DNA of 64,000 nt from positions 1-64,000 of the forward strand of contig NZ_BJKP01000018.1 of NCBI RefSeq assembly GCF_008974145.1. Direction: 5' to 3'. This document shows, piece by piece, positions 1-9,334 of the stretch (the stretch's first letter is position 1; every line of letters starts with the position of its first letter). A program made the translations under genes and the position numbers. A model generated the notes under the pieces. That model was not told the origin of the DNA. It worked only from the letters and a program-made list of their open reading frames with translations, and ran no database searches. The stretch comes from Microcystis aeruginosa NIES-4325. GTDB lineage: Bacteria; Cyanobacteriota; Cyanobacteriia; Cyanobacteriales; Microcystaceae.

Positions 1-1
1 T

Positions 2-163
2 TCGCCACGACCCCGGCGACTGTTCGAGTTTTGTCAGGGAGATTATGGTGGTGACCCTTGCTACGAAGCGGTCTTTTCTGACCAAGGTTGGGACGGTCTG
101 CCACTTCTCTCAATATACAAGGTTGGGTTGAAGTACGAAACCCAACTGATAACTGATAACTGA
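2..163 (+). other. Possible 3' end of an unrecognised ORF
   Basis: One plus-strand frame is open from the window edge to a TGA that lies inside the (TGATAAC) repeat. The frame includes residues FEFCQGDYGGDPCYEAVF. Another plus frame is also open for about 40 codons, so coding is uncertain. I recognise no family. It may be non-coding repeat sequence. Confidence 0.2.
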
Positions 164-177
164 TAACTGATAACTGA
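147..177. repeat. Heptameric short tandem repeat (TGATAAC)n
   Basis: Four full TGATAAC units plus TGA lie just downstream of nadE. This is the cyanobacterial STRR type. Period 7 is not a multiple of 3, so a TGA or TAA falls in every forward frame. A second array is at 28605-28637 and a diverged one at 39977-40017. Confidence 0.85.
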
Positions 178-186
178 AAAATCCCT

Positions 187-1845
187 CTAACCCCAGCGAC
201 TAGCGATGGGCATTCGCCAACCAGTACCAAAAGCGCGATCGCTAATTTTTAAGACCGGGGGGGCTTGTTTGCGCTTAAATTCGGCATTTTTAACCAATTT
301 AATTACTTTCTGCACAATTTCAGACTCAAAACCAGCGGCGATAATTTGTTCGGCGGATTGATGGCGATCGATTAATAGTGCTAAAATAGCATCTAAAATC
401 TCGTAGGGAGGTAAAGAATCTTGATCCTTCTGATGGGGTTTTAATTCAGCACTAGGAGCTTTATTAATCACATTAAGGGGAATAATTTCCCCGTGCCGAT
501 TTAACCAGCGACAGAGGGAATAAACGCGGGTTTTCGGCACATCAGCAATCACTGCTAAACCACCATTCATATCACCGTAAAGGGTGCAATATCCCACGGC
601 CATTTCTGATTTATTGCCAGTGGATAATAGTAAATGACCGAATTTATTGGAGAGAGCCATTAATAAATTACCGCGAATGCGTGACTGAAGATTTTCTTCA
701 GCAATACCGAAATCAGTCCCAGCGAAAAGCGGCTCTAAAAGTTGATCATAAGCGCTCATAATTTCTTTAATTGCTAACTTCTCACTTTTGATACCTAAAT
801 TATTAACTAAAGCCACTGCATCGCTAATGGAATGGTCGGAACTATAGGGAGAAGGCATCATCACAGCGAGAACATTTTCTTTACCCAATGCGTCGCTGGC
901 AATAGCGGCAACTAAACTGGAATCAATCCCACCACTCAAGCCGAAAATTACCCGTTTAAAACCGCATTTCTGCACATAATCTCGCACTCCTAAGACTAAA
1001 GCTCGATAAATTTCCTCATCTTCATCGACGGGTAAAGGATGAATAACTGCGGGTAACAAATCCTGATTAAACTCGATCAATTCTAGGCTAGAAGTAAATG
1101 CCTGAGCGCGATAAATCACTTCTCCTTGTCTGTTAAAAGCCACGCTGTCACCATCAAAAATTAAATCATCATTACCTCCCACTTGATTGACATAAACTAT
1201 AGGTAAATTATATCTAGTGGCACTATGGGATAATAAAGATTCTCGCAATTTTTGCTTACCGACACTGTAGGGAGAAGCGGAAAGATTAACGATTAAATCC
1301 ACTCCCAAATTAGCTAAATCAGCGATGGGATTAACTGTGTATTGACGCTGACCCCAAAATTGTTCATCGTTCCAAACATCTTCACAGATAGTTACACCGA
1401 TTTTTATATTATTTTCTGTTAGTTGAAAATATTGACTTTCTTTCCCAGAAGCAAAGTAACGATCCTCATCAAAAACATCGTAGGTAGGCAATAAACGTTT
1501 AGTAAAAATTTGTTTAATCTCTTGATTTTGTAACAAAGCTATGCTATTAAATAACGGCTTTTCTCCTCTGACCGTTGCCGAGGGATTTTTTTCGACAAAA
1601 CCGACTAATACGGCTAATTTTTCTGGTAATTGTTGGGACAATAATTGCAATTGTCGAGACATTTTCTCGACAAAACCCAGATTTAATAATAAGTCTCTGG
1701 GAGGATAACCACAGAGGGATAATTCTGGGGTTAAAAGTAATTCTGCTCCCTGATTAAATGCCGTTTGAGCGGCCTCTAAAATTCTTTGGGCATTTCCTTC
1801 GATATCTCCAACAATGGGATTTAATTGAGCGATAGCAATTCTCAT
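187..1845 (-). CDS. nadE: Glutamine-dependent NAD+ synthetase
   Basis: This enzyme amidates nicotinate adenine dinucleotide to NAD+ with ATP, using ammonia released from glutamine; it is cytosolic and is the last step of NAD synthesis. The 552-residue protein has an N-terminal nitrilase-type glutaminase domain (about 1-260) whose triad is visible as Glu in TPELSLCGYPP, Lys in FTKRLLPTYD and Cys in GVTICEDVW. The C-terminal synthetase domain (about 275-552) carries the ATP-binding GLSGGIDSS loop. Length is normal for cyanobacterial two-domain NadE. It lies 12 bases downstream of the NrtR-like regulator and nadD, all on one strand, so it is the last gene of an NAD operon. The call is firm. Confidence 0.97.
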   Translation of the reverse strand: MRIAIAQLNPIVGDIEGNAQRILEAAQTAFNQGAELLLTPELSLCGYPPRDLLLNLGFVEKMSRQLQLLSQQLPEKLAVLVGFVEKNPSATVRGEKPLFNSIALLQNQEIKQIFTKRLLPTYDVFDEDRYFASGKESQYFQLTENNIKIGVTICEDVWNDEQFWGQRQYTVNPIADLANLGVDLIVNLSASPYSVGKQKLRESLLSHSATRYNLPIVYVNQVGGNDDLIFDGDSVAFNRQGEVIYRAQAFTSSLELIEFNQDLLPAVIHPLPVDEDEEIYRALVLGVRDYVQKCGFKRVIFGLSGGIDSSLVAAIASDALGKENVLAVMMPSPYSSDHSISDAVALVNNLGIKSEKLAIKEIMSAYDQLLEPLFAGTDFGIAEENLQSRIRGNLLMALSNKFGHLLLSTGNKSEMAVGYCTLYGDMNGGLAVIADVPKTRVYSLCRWLNRHGEIIPLNVINKAPSAELKPHQKDQDSLPPYEILDAILALLIDRHQSAEQIIAAGFESEIVQKVIKLVKNAEFKRKQAPPVLKISDRAFGTGWRMPIASRWG

Positions 1846-1857
1846 ATTTTTTCCTAT

Positions 1858-2586
1858 TTAAACAAAAACTAACGGTTGATCTTTAAAGGGAGCAAAAGCT
1901 TTTTCATCAAAGCGATATAAACTAGCAGGACGACCAGCACCACGAGAGACTTTTAAACCCATATCCTTGAGAAATCCTAATTTCAATAGCCGATTTCTGA
2001 AGTTAGAATAATCACTAAAATTTTTACCTAAAATTGTCTCATAAAATTGATAAAGATCATTTAAAGTAAATAATTCTGGTAAAACCTCAAAAGCGACGGG
2101 ACTATATTCTACTTTATTGCGTAATCTTCGCCAGCCATATTCTAAAATTTGACCGTGATTAAAGGCTAAATCTGGCACTTTATGAATCATATACCAAGTG
2201 ATATTATAATCCCGTTCAGTGATTAATTTTGCTTCTTCAAACCGCACTAAAGCGAAGTAACTCACCGATAGATAACGTTTCCCAAAACTCTCGGCCGCTG
2301 CTGGGGAATCTTCCTCTGGACTGCCAAAAGTATATAACTGTTCCAGATAGAGATTATTGACGCTAATTTTCTCGGCTAAAATTCGATAGGCTGCCGTTTC
2401 CAGTGATTCCCCATTTCTCACTAAAGTCCCGGGTAAACTCCAGTAATTACTAAAGGGTTCTTCCTGTCGTTTAATCAGAAGCACTAGCAGCCGATTTAAT
2501 TGGGTATCAACAGAAAAGATCACGTTATCAACTCCGACTTTAAAATCAGCTAGAGATTTATTAGCTAGGGTCTTTGGCGGTTTCAT
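1858..2586 (-). CDS. nrtR: NrtR-like Nudix-domain transcriptional regulator of NAD metabolism
   Basis: The 242-residue protein has an N-terminal Nudix fold (about 15-150) and a C-terminal winged-helix region (about 155-242, with GAGRPASLYRF). This is the NrtR layout: an ADP-ribose-sensing repressor of NAD biosynthesis genes. The Nudix box is degenerate: the catalytic REUxEExGU segment reads RILAEKISV, so two of the metal-binding glutamates are missing. That suits a sensor rather than a hydrolase. It overlaps the nadD stop by four bases (ATGA) and precedes nadE by 12 bases, so it probably regulates its own operon. A catalytic Nudix hydrolase is the less likely alternative. Confidence 0.85.
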   Translation of the reverse strand: MKPPKTLANKSLADFKVGVDNVIFSVDTQLNRLLVLLIKRQEEPFSNYWSLPGTLVRNGESLETAAYRILAEKISVNNLYLEQLYTFGSPEEDSPAAAESFGKRYLSVSYFALVRFEEAKLITERDYNITWYMIHKVPDLAFNHGQILEYGWRRLRNKVEYSPVAFEVLPELFTLNDLYQFYETILGKNFSDYSNFRNRLLKLGFLKDMGLKVSRGAGRPASLYRFDEKAFAPFKDQPLVFV

Positions 2587-3170
2587 GCGTAAAGTTTTTG
2601 ACCTTCGATATAATCTTTAATCGGTGCAGGAACAGCCTGTTTATCGCCTTTTTCTCGATAATCTGTTGAGGATACAGCCGGAGCAAATACATCGGCAATC
2701 AGACAATCACCCCCTAATGTTTGCAGTTGTTCAATATCATCTTGATTAATAGGATAGCCGGGACGAGGAATCACGAGAATTTTGACTTTTTCTAGTAATT
2801 CTTGGCTGCGATACCAGTGCCTAATTTGTCTGGCTAAATCGGAACCGATGACTAGGGTATATTCTTCCTGTTCTCCCCAAATTGCTTGCGCTTTTTCCAC
2901 ACTAATTAAGCTACGTCGATCGCTTAATTCTCGTCGCAGTTGTATATTATCTCTTGGGGGTTGAATATCCCGGATGAGCAAATTTAACATCATCAGACGA
3001 TGTTCGAGACTGGTTTGATGATTTTTAAAGGGATTATCGGCAGCCCAAACCGCAACGATATCGTACTGTTCCGATAACCATTTTAGTATGGCTTGATGAC
3101 CAGCAGTGGGAGGATCGGCACTGGTTCCAAAAAGGGCAATTTTAAGCATAGGATTCAATTGCTTGCTCAC
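2583..3170 (-). CDS. nadD: Nicotinate-nucleotide adenylyltransferase
   Basis: It transfers AMP from ATP to nicotinate mononucleotide, the step before nadE. The protein shows the nucleotidyltransferase motif as ALFGTSADPPTAGH near the N-terminus, which is a variant of GGxFDPxHxGH, and the C-terminal SSTDYREKG segment matching the ISSTxIR motif. The first start is GTG at 3170 (195 aa); an in-frame ATG at 3149 begins directly before the fold (MLKIALFG) and could be the true start, as neither has a strong ribosome site. It is the first gene of the nadD-nrtR-nadE operon, with a 4-base overlap to nrtR. Confidence 0.93.
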   Translation of the reverse strand: MSKQLNPMLKIALFGTSADPPTAGHQAILKWLSEQYDIVAVWAADNPFKNHQTSLEHRLMMLNLLIRDIQPPRDNIQLRRELSDRRSLISVEKAQAIWGEQEEYTLVIGSDLARQIRHWYRSQELLEKVKILVIPRPGYPINQDDIEQLQTLGGDCLIADVFAPAVSSTDYREKGDKQAVPAPIKDYIEGQKLYA

Positions 3171-3291
3171 TCAGGGATTAGTTTAAGTCTGCTCAAGCTT
3201 GGCAAAGATTAACTTCTCCCCATTATAGTTGATTTTACCAAAATAGGGCAAACCGATCAAATTCCCAGCTTTTCACAGACTTCCTCTAACT

Positions 3292-3465
3292 TCATTCCCC
3301 CTGACGACTTTTCGCCGTTAACAGCCTTTCCTTCATCACTTCACTACTTAACAAATAAGCCGTTTCTCGTTCAGACTCAATCTCTCGCCATAGATCAATA
3401 GGCACAACAGCAGCGATTGTTTCGCCATTTTCATCCGATAAATATTGAATACTGGCTTGGCTCAT
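3292..3465 (-). CDS. Small orphan antitoxin-like protein (57 aa)
   Basis: A 57-codon ORF starts MSQASIQYLSDENGETIAAV and ends AKSRQGE. The acidic beta-strand start followed by VPIDLWREIESERET resembles type II antitoxins of the Phd/YefM-like kind common in Microcystis. Directly overlapping its stop (ATGA) is an ORF of only 12 codons (MKLEEVCEKLGI, stop at 3257). No toxin-sized partner is visible, so this appears to be an antitoxin that has lost its toxin. The family call is tentative. Confidence 0.55.
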   Translation of the reverse strand: MSQASIQYLSDENGETIAAVVPIDLWREIESERETAYLLSSEVMKERLLTAKSRQGE

Positions 3466-3654
3466 TTTTCCTGAACTTTATTCTTTTATTAACTGATGAT
3501 CACAAAGCGATCGCTCTTTCTATTTTGTTTTCATAAAAAGCTATCGCCCCACAGTTTAAACTTATAAAACCGCCATCGACAAAGAAGCGATGAGGAGTAG
3601 TTCATTAGACCTATCCAGGATGGTTAGGCAGAGAATGATATTGAAAAATGCCAA

Positions 3655-3815
3655 AGATACTGCCGACACTGCCGATACTGAGAATACTGCCGACACTGCC
3701 AATACTAAGAATACTGCCGACACTGCCAATACTGAGCATACTGCCGATACTAACCAGACTTAAAATGCTGCCGGCACTAGCTAGACTTAAAATACTGCCA
3801 GCACTGCCTAAACTC
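3655..3815. repeat. 27-bp minisatellite
   Basis: At least three near-identical 27-bp units begin at 3661, 3688 and 3715 (core TGCCGACACTGCC). More diverged copies continue to about 3815. The period equals nine codons, so both strands carry open repetitive frames (SILSIGSVG on the minus strand). The repeat lies about 50 bases past the stop of the K+ channel gene. The open frames are probably a by-product of the repeat. Confidence 0.8.
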
Positions 3816-3861
3816 AAGATACAGCGATAACTAGCTTTGCTCAGATAATTAAGACCAGAAA

Positions 3862-5568
3862 TCATTTTAAATCGGGGAAAGATTGGGGAATAGTTAGGGA
3901 AGTATTTTGCCAAACCTGTTGTAAACGCATAGCTGGCATAGTTAGATAAAGAATATCGCCTTGATCGAGAGTAATTTCCAGTAATTGCCAACCGTGGATA
4001 GTTTGACCTTGTTTTTCTAGGTAAAGTGGCACAAAATCGGCATTCATCGCCGCTTCCTTGATAATTTGCCCCATAAAAGGATGATTAGGTGTGATTAATG
4101 TAGCCAAAGCAACCCAGAGGAGATCATCGGTCATGCCATTACCGAGAATTCTACCGCCCAAAGCGGCCGCAGCGAAGGAATAGGTAGCTAGATCCCGGGG
4201 ACATAATACCGTATCAAAATCAAAAACCTCTTGAATCGATCGCCCGAATTGTTCCTGAGAGCAGCGTAAAACTAGATTAATTTTAGGAGCGATCGCTTTA
4301 GCAGTGAGGGCAATCTCCACGTTAATCATATCCTCGTAAGTAACCACAATCAAAGATTCGGCGTTGTTAATATTAGCCGTTTCTAGGGTAGCCACTAGAC
4401 GCGCATCCTCGATGATGACGGGGATTCCCCAGGAGCGCACGGAATGCAAAAATCGGTTATTGGGGTCTGATTCGATCACCACCACTTCACAGCCTTGCTC
4501 GTGCAATTGTCGCACGATCCGGGTGCCGATACCTCCTAAACCACAGATAATGTGATGATTGCGGACGGGAATGCGGGTAGCATCCCAAAACTGTTTAAAG
4601 CGACTACCGAGGATAAAATCGTTGAGGAGAGCATAACAGATACCGATAACCCCCGCACCGACAATCATCATGACCACGGTAAAAATTTTGATACTATCGG
4701 GGGTAGATTCGGCCACTTTTTCGTTACCTCCGGCACCGGTAATCATCCCGACGGAGAAATAGAGGGAATCGACGAGGGAAATTTTTTGATTAACGCTGAG
4801 ATAGGTAATGGTAGCAAGGGAAATCATCCCCAGGAGAGAAAGGGTGACAAGAATTACTGGTTGGACATAGTGCTGATAGGGACGGAGATTGAGCAGATTT
4901 CTCAGCCACTTTTGCAGTTTAAAACGCTGTTTTGCCTTAATTGTCGGTTTATTGCCGATAATTAGATGATCGCCAGTTTGGAGTTTTTTACCTAAAAGAA
5001 CTGCTGAAACTAGATCGATTTCGTCGTGGGCTGGGAGATAATAGATTAACATCCGGGCCGGATCGTCCCAAAGTTCGTAGAGGGGTAATCCCCACCAAGG
5101 ATGAGTTTCCTCGATAATTATCTCTTGAATTGGCCAAAGGCGATCGAATAGCTGTAATTGACCGATAGCTTTATTGCCAAGGGCAGCAAAGGAAAAGATC
5201 GGGGCTGCTAGGGAAGCAACACTCATGCTAACGTGAGCAGGTAGGGTTTGATCGAGTCTTTCTCCTAAAGTTTCGTTAAATAGTCGGTTAACTATCCGAA
5301 TTTTCGGGTTAATTATCCTTGCGCGCGTGAGAATTTCCAGATTGAGTGCGTCGTTATCGGTGGCCAAAACTAGGGTTTCTGCATCTGGGAGACCAGCTTG
5401 CAGGAGAGTTTTAGGAGAGCAGGGATCGCCGATAATAATATCAGACTGATATTCACAGACCATTTGGCGATCGCTAATCGCCACTACTGCCGCAGATTGT
5501 TGTTTGAGTAAACAAAAGATTTTATAACCCGTGCGACCTAATCCACAGACGATGATTTGCGGTTTCAT
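3862..5568 (-). CDS. Potassium channel/TrkA-N family protein with an unusual pore
   Basis: This 568-residue membrane protein has an N-terminal TrkA-N (RCK) Rossmann domain starting IIVCGLGRTGYKIF, a central two-helix pore region (about 230-320), and a second TrkA-N domain starting HHIICGLGGIGTRIV followed by a TrkA-C-like tail. This RCK-pore-RCK layout fits cation channels gated by nucleotides or ions. The region where TVGYGD would be expected reads MITGAGGN, so the selectivity filter is not a normal potassium filter. Ion specificity therefore cannot be stated. It is monocistronic as far as I can see. Confidence 0.85.
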   Translation of the reverse strand: MKPQIIVCGLGRTGYKIFCLLKQQSAAVVAISDRQMVCEYQSDIIIGDPCSPKTLLQAGLPDAETLVLATDNDALNLEILTRARIINPKIRIVNRLFNETLGERLDQTLPAHVSMSVASLAAPIFSFAALGNKAIGQLQLFDRLWPIQEIIIEETHPWWGLPLYELWDDPARMLIYYLPAHDEIDLVSAVLLGKKLQTGDHLIIGNKPTIKAKQRFKLQKWLRNLLNLRPYQHYVQPVILVTLSLLGMISLATITYLSVNQKISLVDSLYFSVGMITGAGGNEKVAESTPDSIKIFTVVMMIVGAGVIGICYALLNDFILGSRFKQFWDATRIPVRNHHIICGLGGIGTRIVRQLHEQGCEVVVIESDPNNRFLHSVRSWGIPVIIEDARLVATLETANINNAESLIVVTYEDMINVEIALTAKAIAPKINLVLRCSQEQFGRSIQEVFDFDTVLCPRDLATYSFAAAALGGRILGNGMTDDLLWVALATLITPNHPFMGQIIKEAAMNADFVPLYLEKQGQTIHGWQLLEITLDQGDILYLTMPAMRLQQVWQNTSLTIPQSFPDLK

Positions 5569-5718
5569 TCGTCGAGCGCGTTTTTTGCTGATTAACGTTT
5601 CAGTTTTAGCGCAAAAACTCGGAAAAATCTGTAGCTAAAGCTGCAATGCTGCCAATTTTCCTGATCAGGCTTTGAAGATGATAAAGTAACCATCATCGCT
5701 GATGTAATCACTTAAGTC

Positions 5719-6615
5719 TTGACTCGCTTTCTTTGGGATAAATTTAGTAAAGATTACCTCGAAACCTTTCTCCCTTCTTCCAGTGACGTGAAAACTAGCC
5801 TTGATGTGACGGCAGAAACTCAAGAAATTGATGTGTATTTTCGACCGAATTCCCCAGAAATGCCGCCCGAATTAGGTTTATTGGGCCGATTAGCTCAAAC
5901 CCCTTGTTTATTGGAACCCTATCGCAATCCAGTCACGATTGATGGCATTATTGCCTGTTTATCTAAACTGTTGACTGTGCGGGAACAATTACAAAGAGAA
6001 GCTCACCGTCATCAACAACCCTTATTACCAGAAAATATTCCTAGACTATGGATACTAACTCCTACTGCCAGTCAAAGAATTATAACTGCTTTTTCCGCTC
6101 TCAATAATCCAGATTGGGGAGAAGGAATTTATTTTTTACCTCCAGCATTAACCACAGCCCTTATTGTCCTACATCAATTACCTGAAACCCCTGAAACCCT
6201 TTGGTTAAGATTATTAGGTAGAGGAGGAACCAGAACCAGAGCGATTGATGAATTAGAGCCCTTGCCTCCTAATCATCCCTTCAAATCAGCTTCCTTGAAA
6301 TTATTATACAATTTGAGTAGGAACTTGCAAGCCTTACCAAAAAGAACCCAGGAGGAGAGGAAATTTATTATGCGTTTAGCCCCTTTATACGAACAAGATA
6401 GAGAAAAAGCGATTCAACAAGGAGAAGCTATCGGAATTCAAAAAGAAGCATCCAAGCTAGTGCTACGCTTGCTTAACCGACGTTTTGGTCAACTGCCACC
6501 GAATATTACCAAAACTATCGAAAAACTAGCCGTTGAACAATTAGAAGACTTAGGAGAAGCATTACTAGACCTTGAGAGTCAAGCTGACTTAATCAATTGG
6601 CTTAATCAAGCCTAA
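5719..6615 (+). CDS. Rpn/PD-(D/E)XK-like family protein with DUF4351 C-terminus
   Basis: The 298-residue protein starts with MTRFLWDKFSKDYLETFL, as in the cyanobacterial Rpn (transposase_31-like) family, and ends with a DUF4351 segment (LNRRFGQLPPNITKTIEKL to LGEALLDLESQADLINWL). The family is thought to include recombination-promoting nucleases, but the activity of this subgroup is unknown. The only upstream start in frame is TTG at 5719, right after a stop; the next ATG is 47 codons in and would remove the conserved N-terminus, so TTG is preferred. Decayed relatives occur at 11110-11237 and 20555-20816. Confidence 0.75.
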   Translation: MTRFLWDKFSKDYLETFLPSSSDVKTSLDVTAETQEIDVYFRPNSPEMPPELGLLGRLAQTPCLLEPYRNPVTIDGIIACLSKLLTVREQLQREAHRHQQPLLPENIPRLWILTPTASQRIITAFSALNNPDWGEGIYFLPPALTTALIVLHQLPETPETLWLRLLGRGGTRTRAIDELEPLPPNHPFKSASLKLLYNLSRNLQALPKRTQEERKFIMRLAPLYEQDREKAIQQGEAIGIQKEASKLVLRLLNRRFGQLPPNITKTIEKLAVEQLEDLGEALLDLESQADLINWLNQA

Positions 6616-6703
6616 AATCTTCGGGAAAGGCAATTTTAAACTCATCTGATTGTTTTCTTGATCTCTCAGGAAATTGTAATTACTGGAATTCCACCATCTT
6701 AAT

Positions 6704-7180
6704 CAGGAAAATTCTCCTATTCAATGTTTAGAATTATCAGGATTTTAAGCAATTAATCTTCTGGTAAATAAAGGTTTACAAGATGAGAAAAGATAGTTAT
6801 AATTAATTCAATTATACGAAGGTAATCCTTTTTATTTAATCGATATTACTGTTTTGATTGAAGATGTTTTTGATAGCAATTTTAATGATTTCTTGGCAGA
6901 AAATAGCTTAGGTATTACTAAAAAAATGCAGTCTCATTTAAAACAGATTTTTGGTCGCTGTTCTCCCCTTGCTCAACAAATCGCCTTAGAATTAAGTAAA
7001 GTTGCTCAACCTTTATCTAGAGAGGAGTTAAAAAATAACCTAGATTTATCTGCTGGTGATTTAATCAATGGTTTACAATCCTTGCAACAACGTTATTTAA
7101 TTCAAAGGGAGCAAAACCGATTTCAATTATCATCTATTTTTAAAGAGTATATCAAAAGCTATCGCTTTCCCAAAATATGA
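6704..7180 (+). pseudogene. Decayed NB-ARC/WD40-type ATPase fragment (winged-helix part)
   Basis: One frame reads QENSPIQCLELSGF, stop, AINLLVNKGLQDEKR, two stops, then LIQLYEGNPFYLIDITVLIEDVF and on to a normal end. The three in-frame stops at about 6740, 6795 and 6801 interrupt what reads as a continuous protein. The sequence matches the helical and winged-helix region that follows the NB-ARC ATPase in cyanobacterial WD40 fusion proteins (GRCSPLAQQIALELSK). Neither the P-loop upstream nor the WD40 repeats downstream are present. A TTG at 6854 could start a 108-residue remnant, but expression is doubtful. Confidence 0.75.
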
Positions 7181-7232
7181 CTATAAGAGTTTGCTACCCC
7201 TAAATTCCCCTTAAAAAGGGGGACTTAAAGCT

Positions 7233-7260
7233 AAAAAAAGGGGCTTTGCGCCCCCAAAAA
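7233..7260 (-). terminator. Rho-independent terminator of ndhF
   Basis: On the minus strand a GC stem (GGGGC, loop GCAAA, GCCCC) is followed by a run of seven Ts, 28 bases past the ndhF stop. A second short hairpin (CCCCTTAAAAAGGGG) lies at 7207-7222. Confidence 0.8.
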
Positions 7261-7282
7261 TCTTTAGTCAACGTATTAAAAT

Positions 7283-9334
7283 CTACACCAGACTATAGAC
7301 AATTACTAAACCCAAAACTGCGGCAAAGACAATTAAAGCGTAGAATTGGGCGCGACCATTTTCGAGGTATTTGAGACCTTCACCACTGACAAGAGTAGCT
7401 AAACCGGTTAAATTCACAGCCCCATCGATAACGCGATAATCTACTTCCATAATTTGCCGTGCGAGACGACGACAACCCTGGACAAAAACTCGATCATAGA
7501 GATTATCAATGTACCACTTGTTCAGGGAAAAACGATACAAAGCGGGGAATTTTTCGGCAATAGTTGCGGGGTCAATTTTCTTCTGGAGATACATCAAAGA
7601 AGCGACAGTAATCCCGATTAAAGCAATCCCCACCGAATTACCCGCCATAATCAGAAACTCTGTCCAATCAAAAGCATGAACTTCTTCCACTACTTCGTTA
7701 GGAACATGAATAAAACCCTCGAAGAAATTCTGCCAAGGTTTACCTACCAAACCGATTAACAAAGAGGGAACCGCCAAAATCATGAGAGGTAAAGTCATAG
7801 TAATTGGCGATTCGTGGGGTTCATGGGCATGATGGCCGTGGTTGTCTTCTTCCTGCGCTTCCGAGTCTAATTGCTTAACATTCATTGCCCCTGGTCCAAA
7901 AGCCGGAATCGCACCCGCATTGGCTAACAGTCGGCGTTTAATCTCCTTATTAGTGCCTCTAAACTCCCCTTCAAAGGTGTTAAAGTACATCCGGAACATA
8001 TAAAAAGCCGTTAAACCCGCAGTACCCCAACCAATTACCCACAAAGCGGGGTTAGCCTCAAAAGCTAAACCGAGAATTTCATCCTTCGACCAGAAACCGG
8101 CGAAGGGAGGAATCCCACAGATGGCCAGAGTTCCCACGAGGAAAGTTAGGGCAGTAATGGGCATATACTTGCGTAAACCGCCCATCATCCGCATATCTTG
8201 CGCTAAAACTGGCTCATGACCGACCACATCCTCCATACCGTGGATGACCGAACCAGAACCGAGGAACAACATCGCTTTAAAATAAGCGTGGGTCATCAGG
8301 TGGAATAACCCCGCACTATAAGCACCGATACCCATAGCCATGACCATATAACCCAATTGGGAGATAGTGGAGTAGGCTAAACCCTTTTTGATATCGTTCT
8401 GGGTGAGAGCGATACTTGCCCCTAGAAAGGCAGTAAAGGCCCCCGTCCAAGCAATTACCGTCATCGCCGTGGGAATTGGCTCAAAAACGGGATACATCCG
8501 GGCAATCAGGAAAACTCCAGCGGCCACCATGGTGGCGGCGTGAATCAAGGCCGAAATCGGGGTCGGACCTTCCATGGCATCCGGTAGCCAGACATGAAGG
8601 GGAAATTGGGCTGATTTGGCCACGGGTCCAAGGAAGACTAAAACGGCGAATAATGCCGCTAAACTGCCGGCAATAGCTCCAGAAGAGACTAATTCCTCTA
8701 GACGTTCACCCATGATATCAAACTCGAAGCTGCCGGTGGCCCAGAAAAGACCCAGCATTCCCAGTAATAAGCCAAAATCGCCGACGCGGTTGGTAACGAA
8801 GGCTTTTTGACAGGCCTCGGCGGCCGCCGGACGAGTGAACCAGAAACCTACTAGCAGATAGGAACACATCCCCACCAATTCCCAGAAAACGTAGATCTGG
8901 ACGAGGTTGGGACTGATGACCAAACCCAGCATAGAACTGCTAAAAATGCTCAGATAGGCGTAAAAACGCACATAACCTGGATCGTGGGCCATGTAACCAT
9001 CGGTATAAATCATCACCAAAAAGGCCACGGTGGTGACGATAACCGACATTAAAGCACTGAGATGATCGATCGTATAACCCATTTTCAGGTGAAAGTTACC
9101 CGCCGATGCCCAATCGATCATTTGGGTATAGGGGGTGTGTCCATTGATTTGACTCCACAGCAGCGCAAAAGACAGCACCATCGATGCGCCGAGGGTAGAA
9201 ATGATCAATACAGCATTCACCTGTCGCAGACGATTGGTGGCTTCATTAAAGGAAATTAAGCCCGCGCCCACTAGGGTAGCGCCTACCAAGGGTAGGACGG
9301 GAACTAGCCACGCGTACTGATAAAGCGGTTCCAT
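7283..9334 (-). CDS. ndhF: NAD(P)H-quinone oxidoreductase subunit 5 (NdhF1 type)
   Basis: This proton-pumping antiporter-like subunit of cyanobacterial NDH-1 acts in the thylakoid membrane in respiration and cyclic electron flow. The 683-residue protein is nearly all membrane helices and has the conserved core of this family: ALIHAATMVAAGVFLIAR, LAYSTISQLGYMVMAMG and SVGIALIGI near the C-terminal arm. A cytosolic histidine-rich loop (EEDNHGHHAHEPHESP, about 495-510) is visible. Length fits NdhF1, the respiratory form, rather than CO2-uptake NdhF3, but I cannot prove the subtype. It stands alone with its own terminator. Confidence 0.95.
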   Translation of the reverse strand: MEPLYQYAWLVPVLPLVGATLVGAGLISFNEATNRLRQVNAVLIISTLGASMVLSFALLWSQINGHTPYTQMIDWASAGNFHLKMGYTIDHLSALMSVIVTTVAFLVMIYTDGYMAHDPGYVRFYAYLSIFSSSMLGLVISPNLVQIYVFWELVGMCSYLLVGFWFTRPAAAEACQKAFVTNRVGDFGLLLGMLGLFWATGSFEFDIMGERLEELVSSGAIAGSLAALFAVLVFLGPVAKSAQFPLHVWLPDAMEGPTPISALIHAATMVAAGVFLIARMYPVFEPIPTAMTVIAWTGAFTAFLGASIALTQNDIKKGLAYSTISQLGYMVMAMGIGAYSAGLFHLMTHAYFKAMLFLGSGSVIHGMEDVVGHEPVLAQDMRMMGGLRKYMPITALTFLVGTLAICGIPPFAGFWSKDEILGLAFEANPALWVIGWGTAGLTAFYMFRMYFNTFEGEFRGTNKEIKRRLLANAGAIPAFGPGAMNVKQLDSEAQEEDNHGHHAHEPHESPITMTLPLMILAVPSLLIGLVGKPWQNFFEGFIHVPNEVVEEVHAFDWTEFLIMAGNSVGIALIGITVASLMYLQKKIDPATIAEKFPALYRFSLNKWYIDNLYDRVFVQGCRRLARQIMEVDYRVIDGAVNLTGLATLVSGEGLKYLENGRAQFYALIVFAAVLGLVIVYSLV

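Noticed and set aside
3611..3991. 126-codon minus-strand ORF with GSILSIGSVG repeats
   Set aside because: It starts inside the channel gene in another frame and its length is due to the 27-bp minisatellite. No ribosome site or family is visible.
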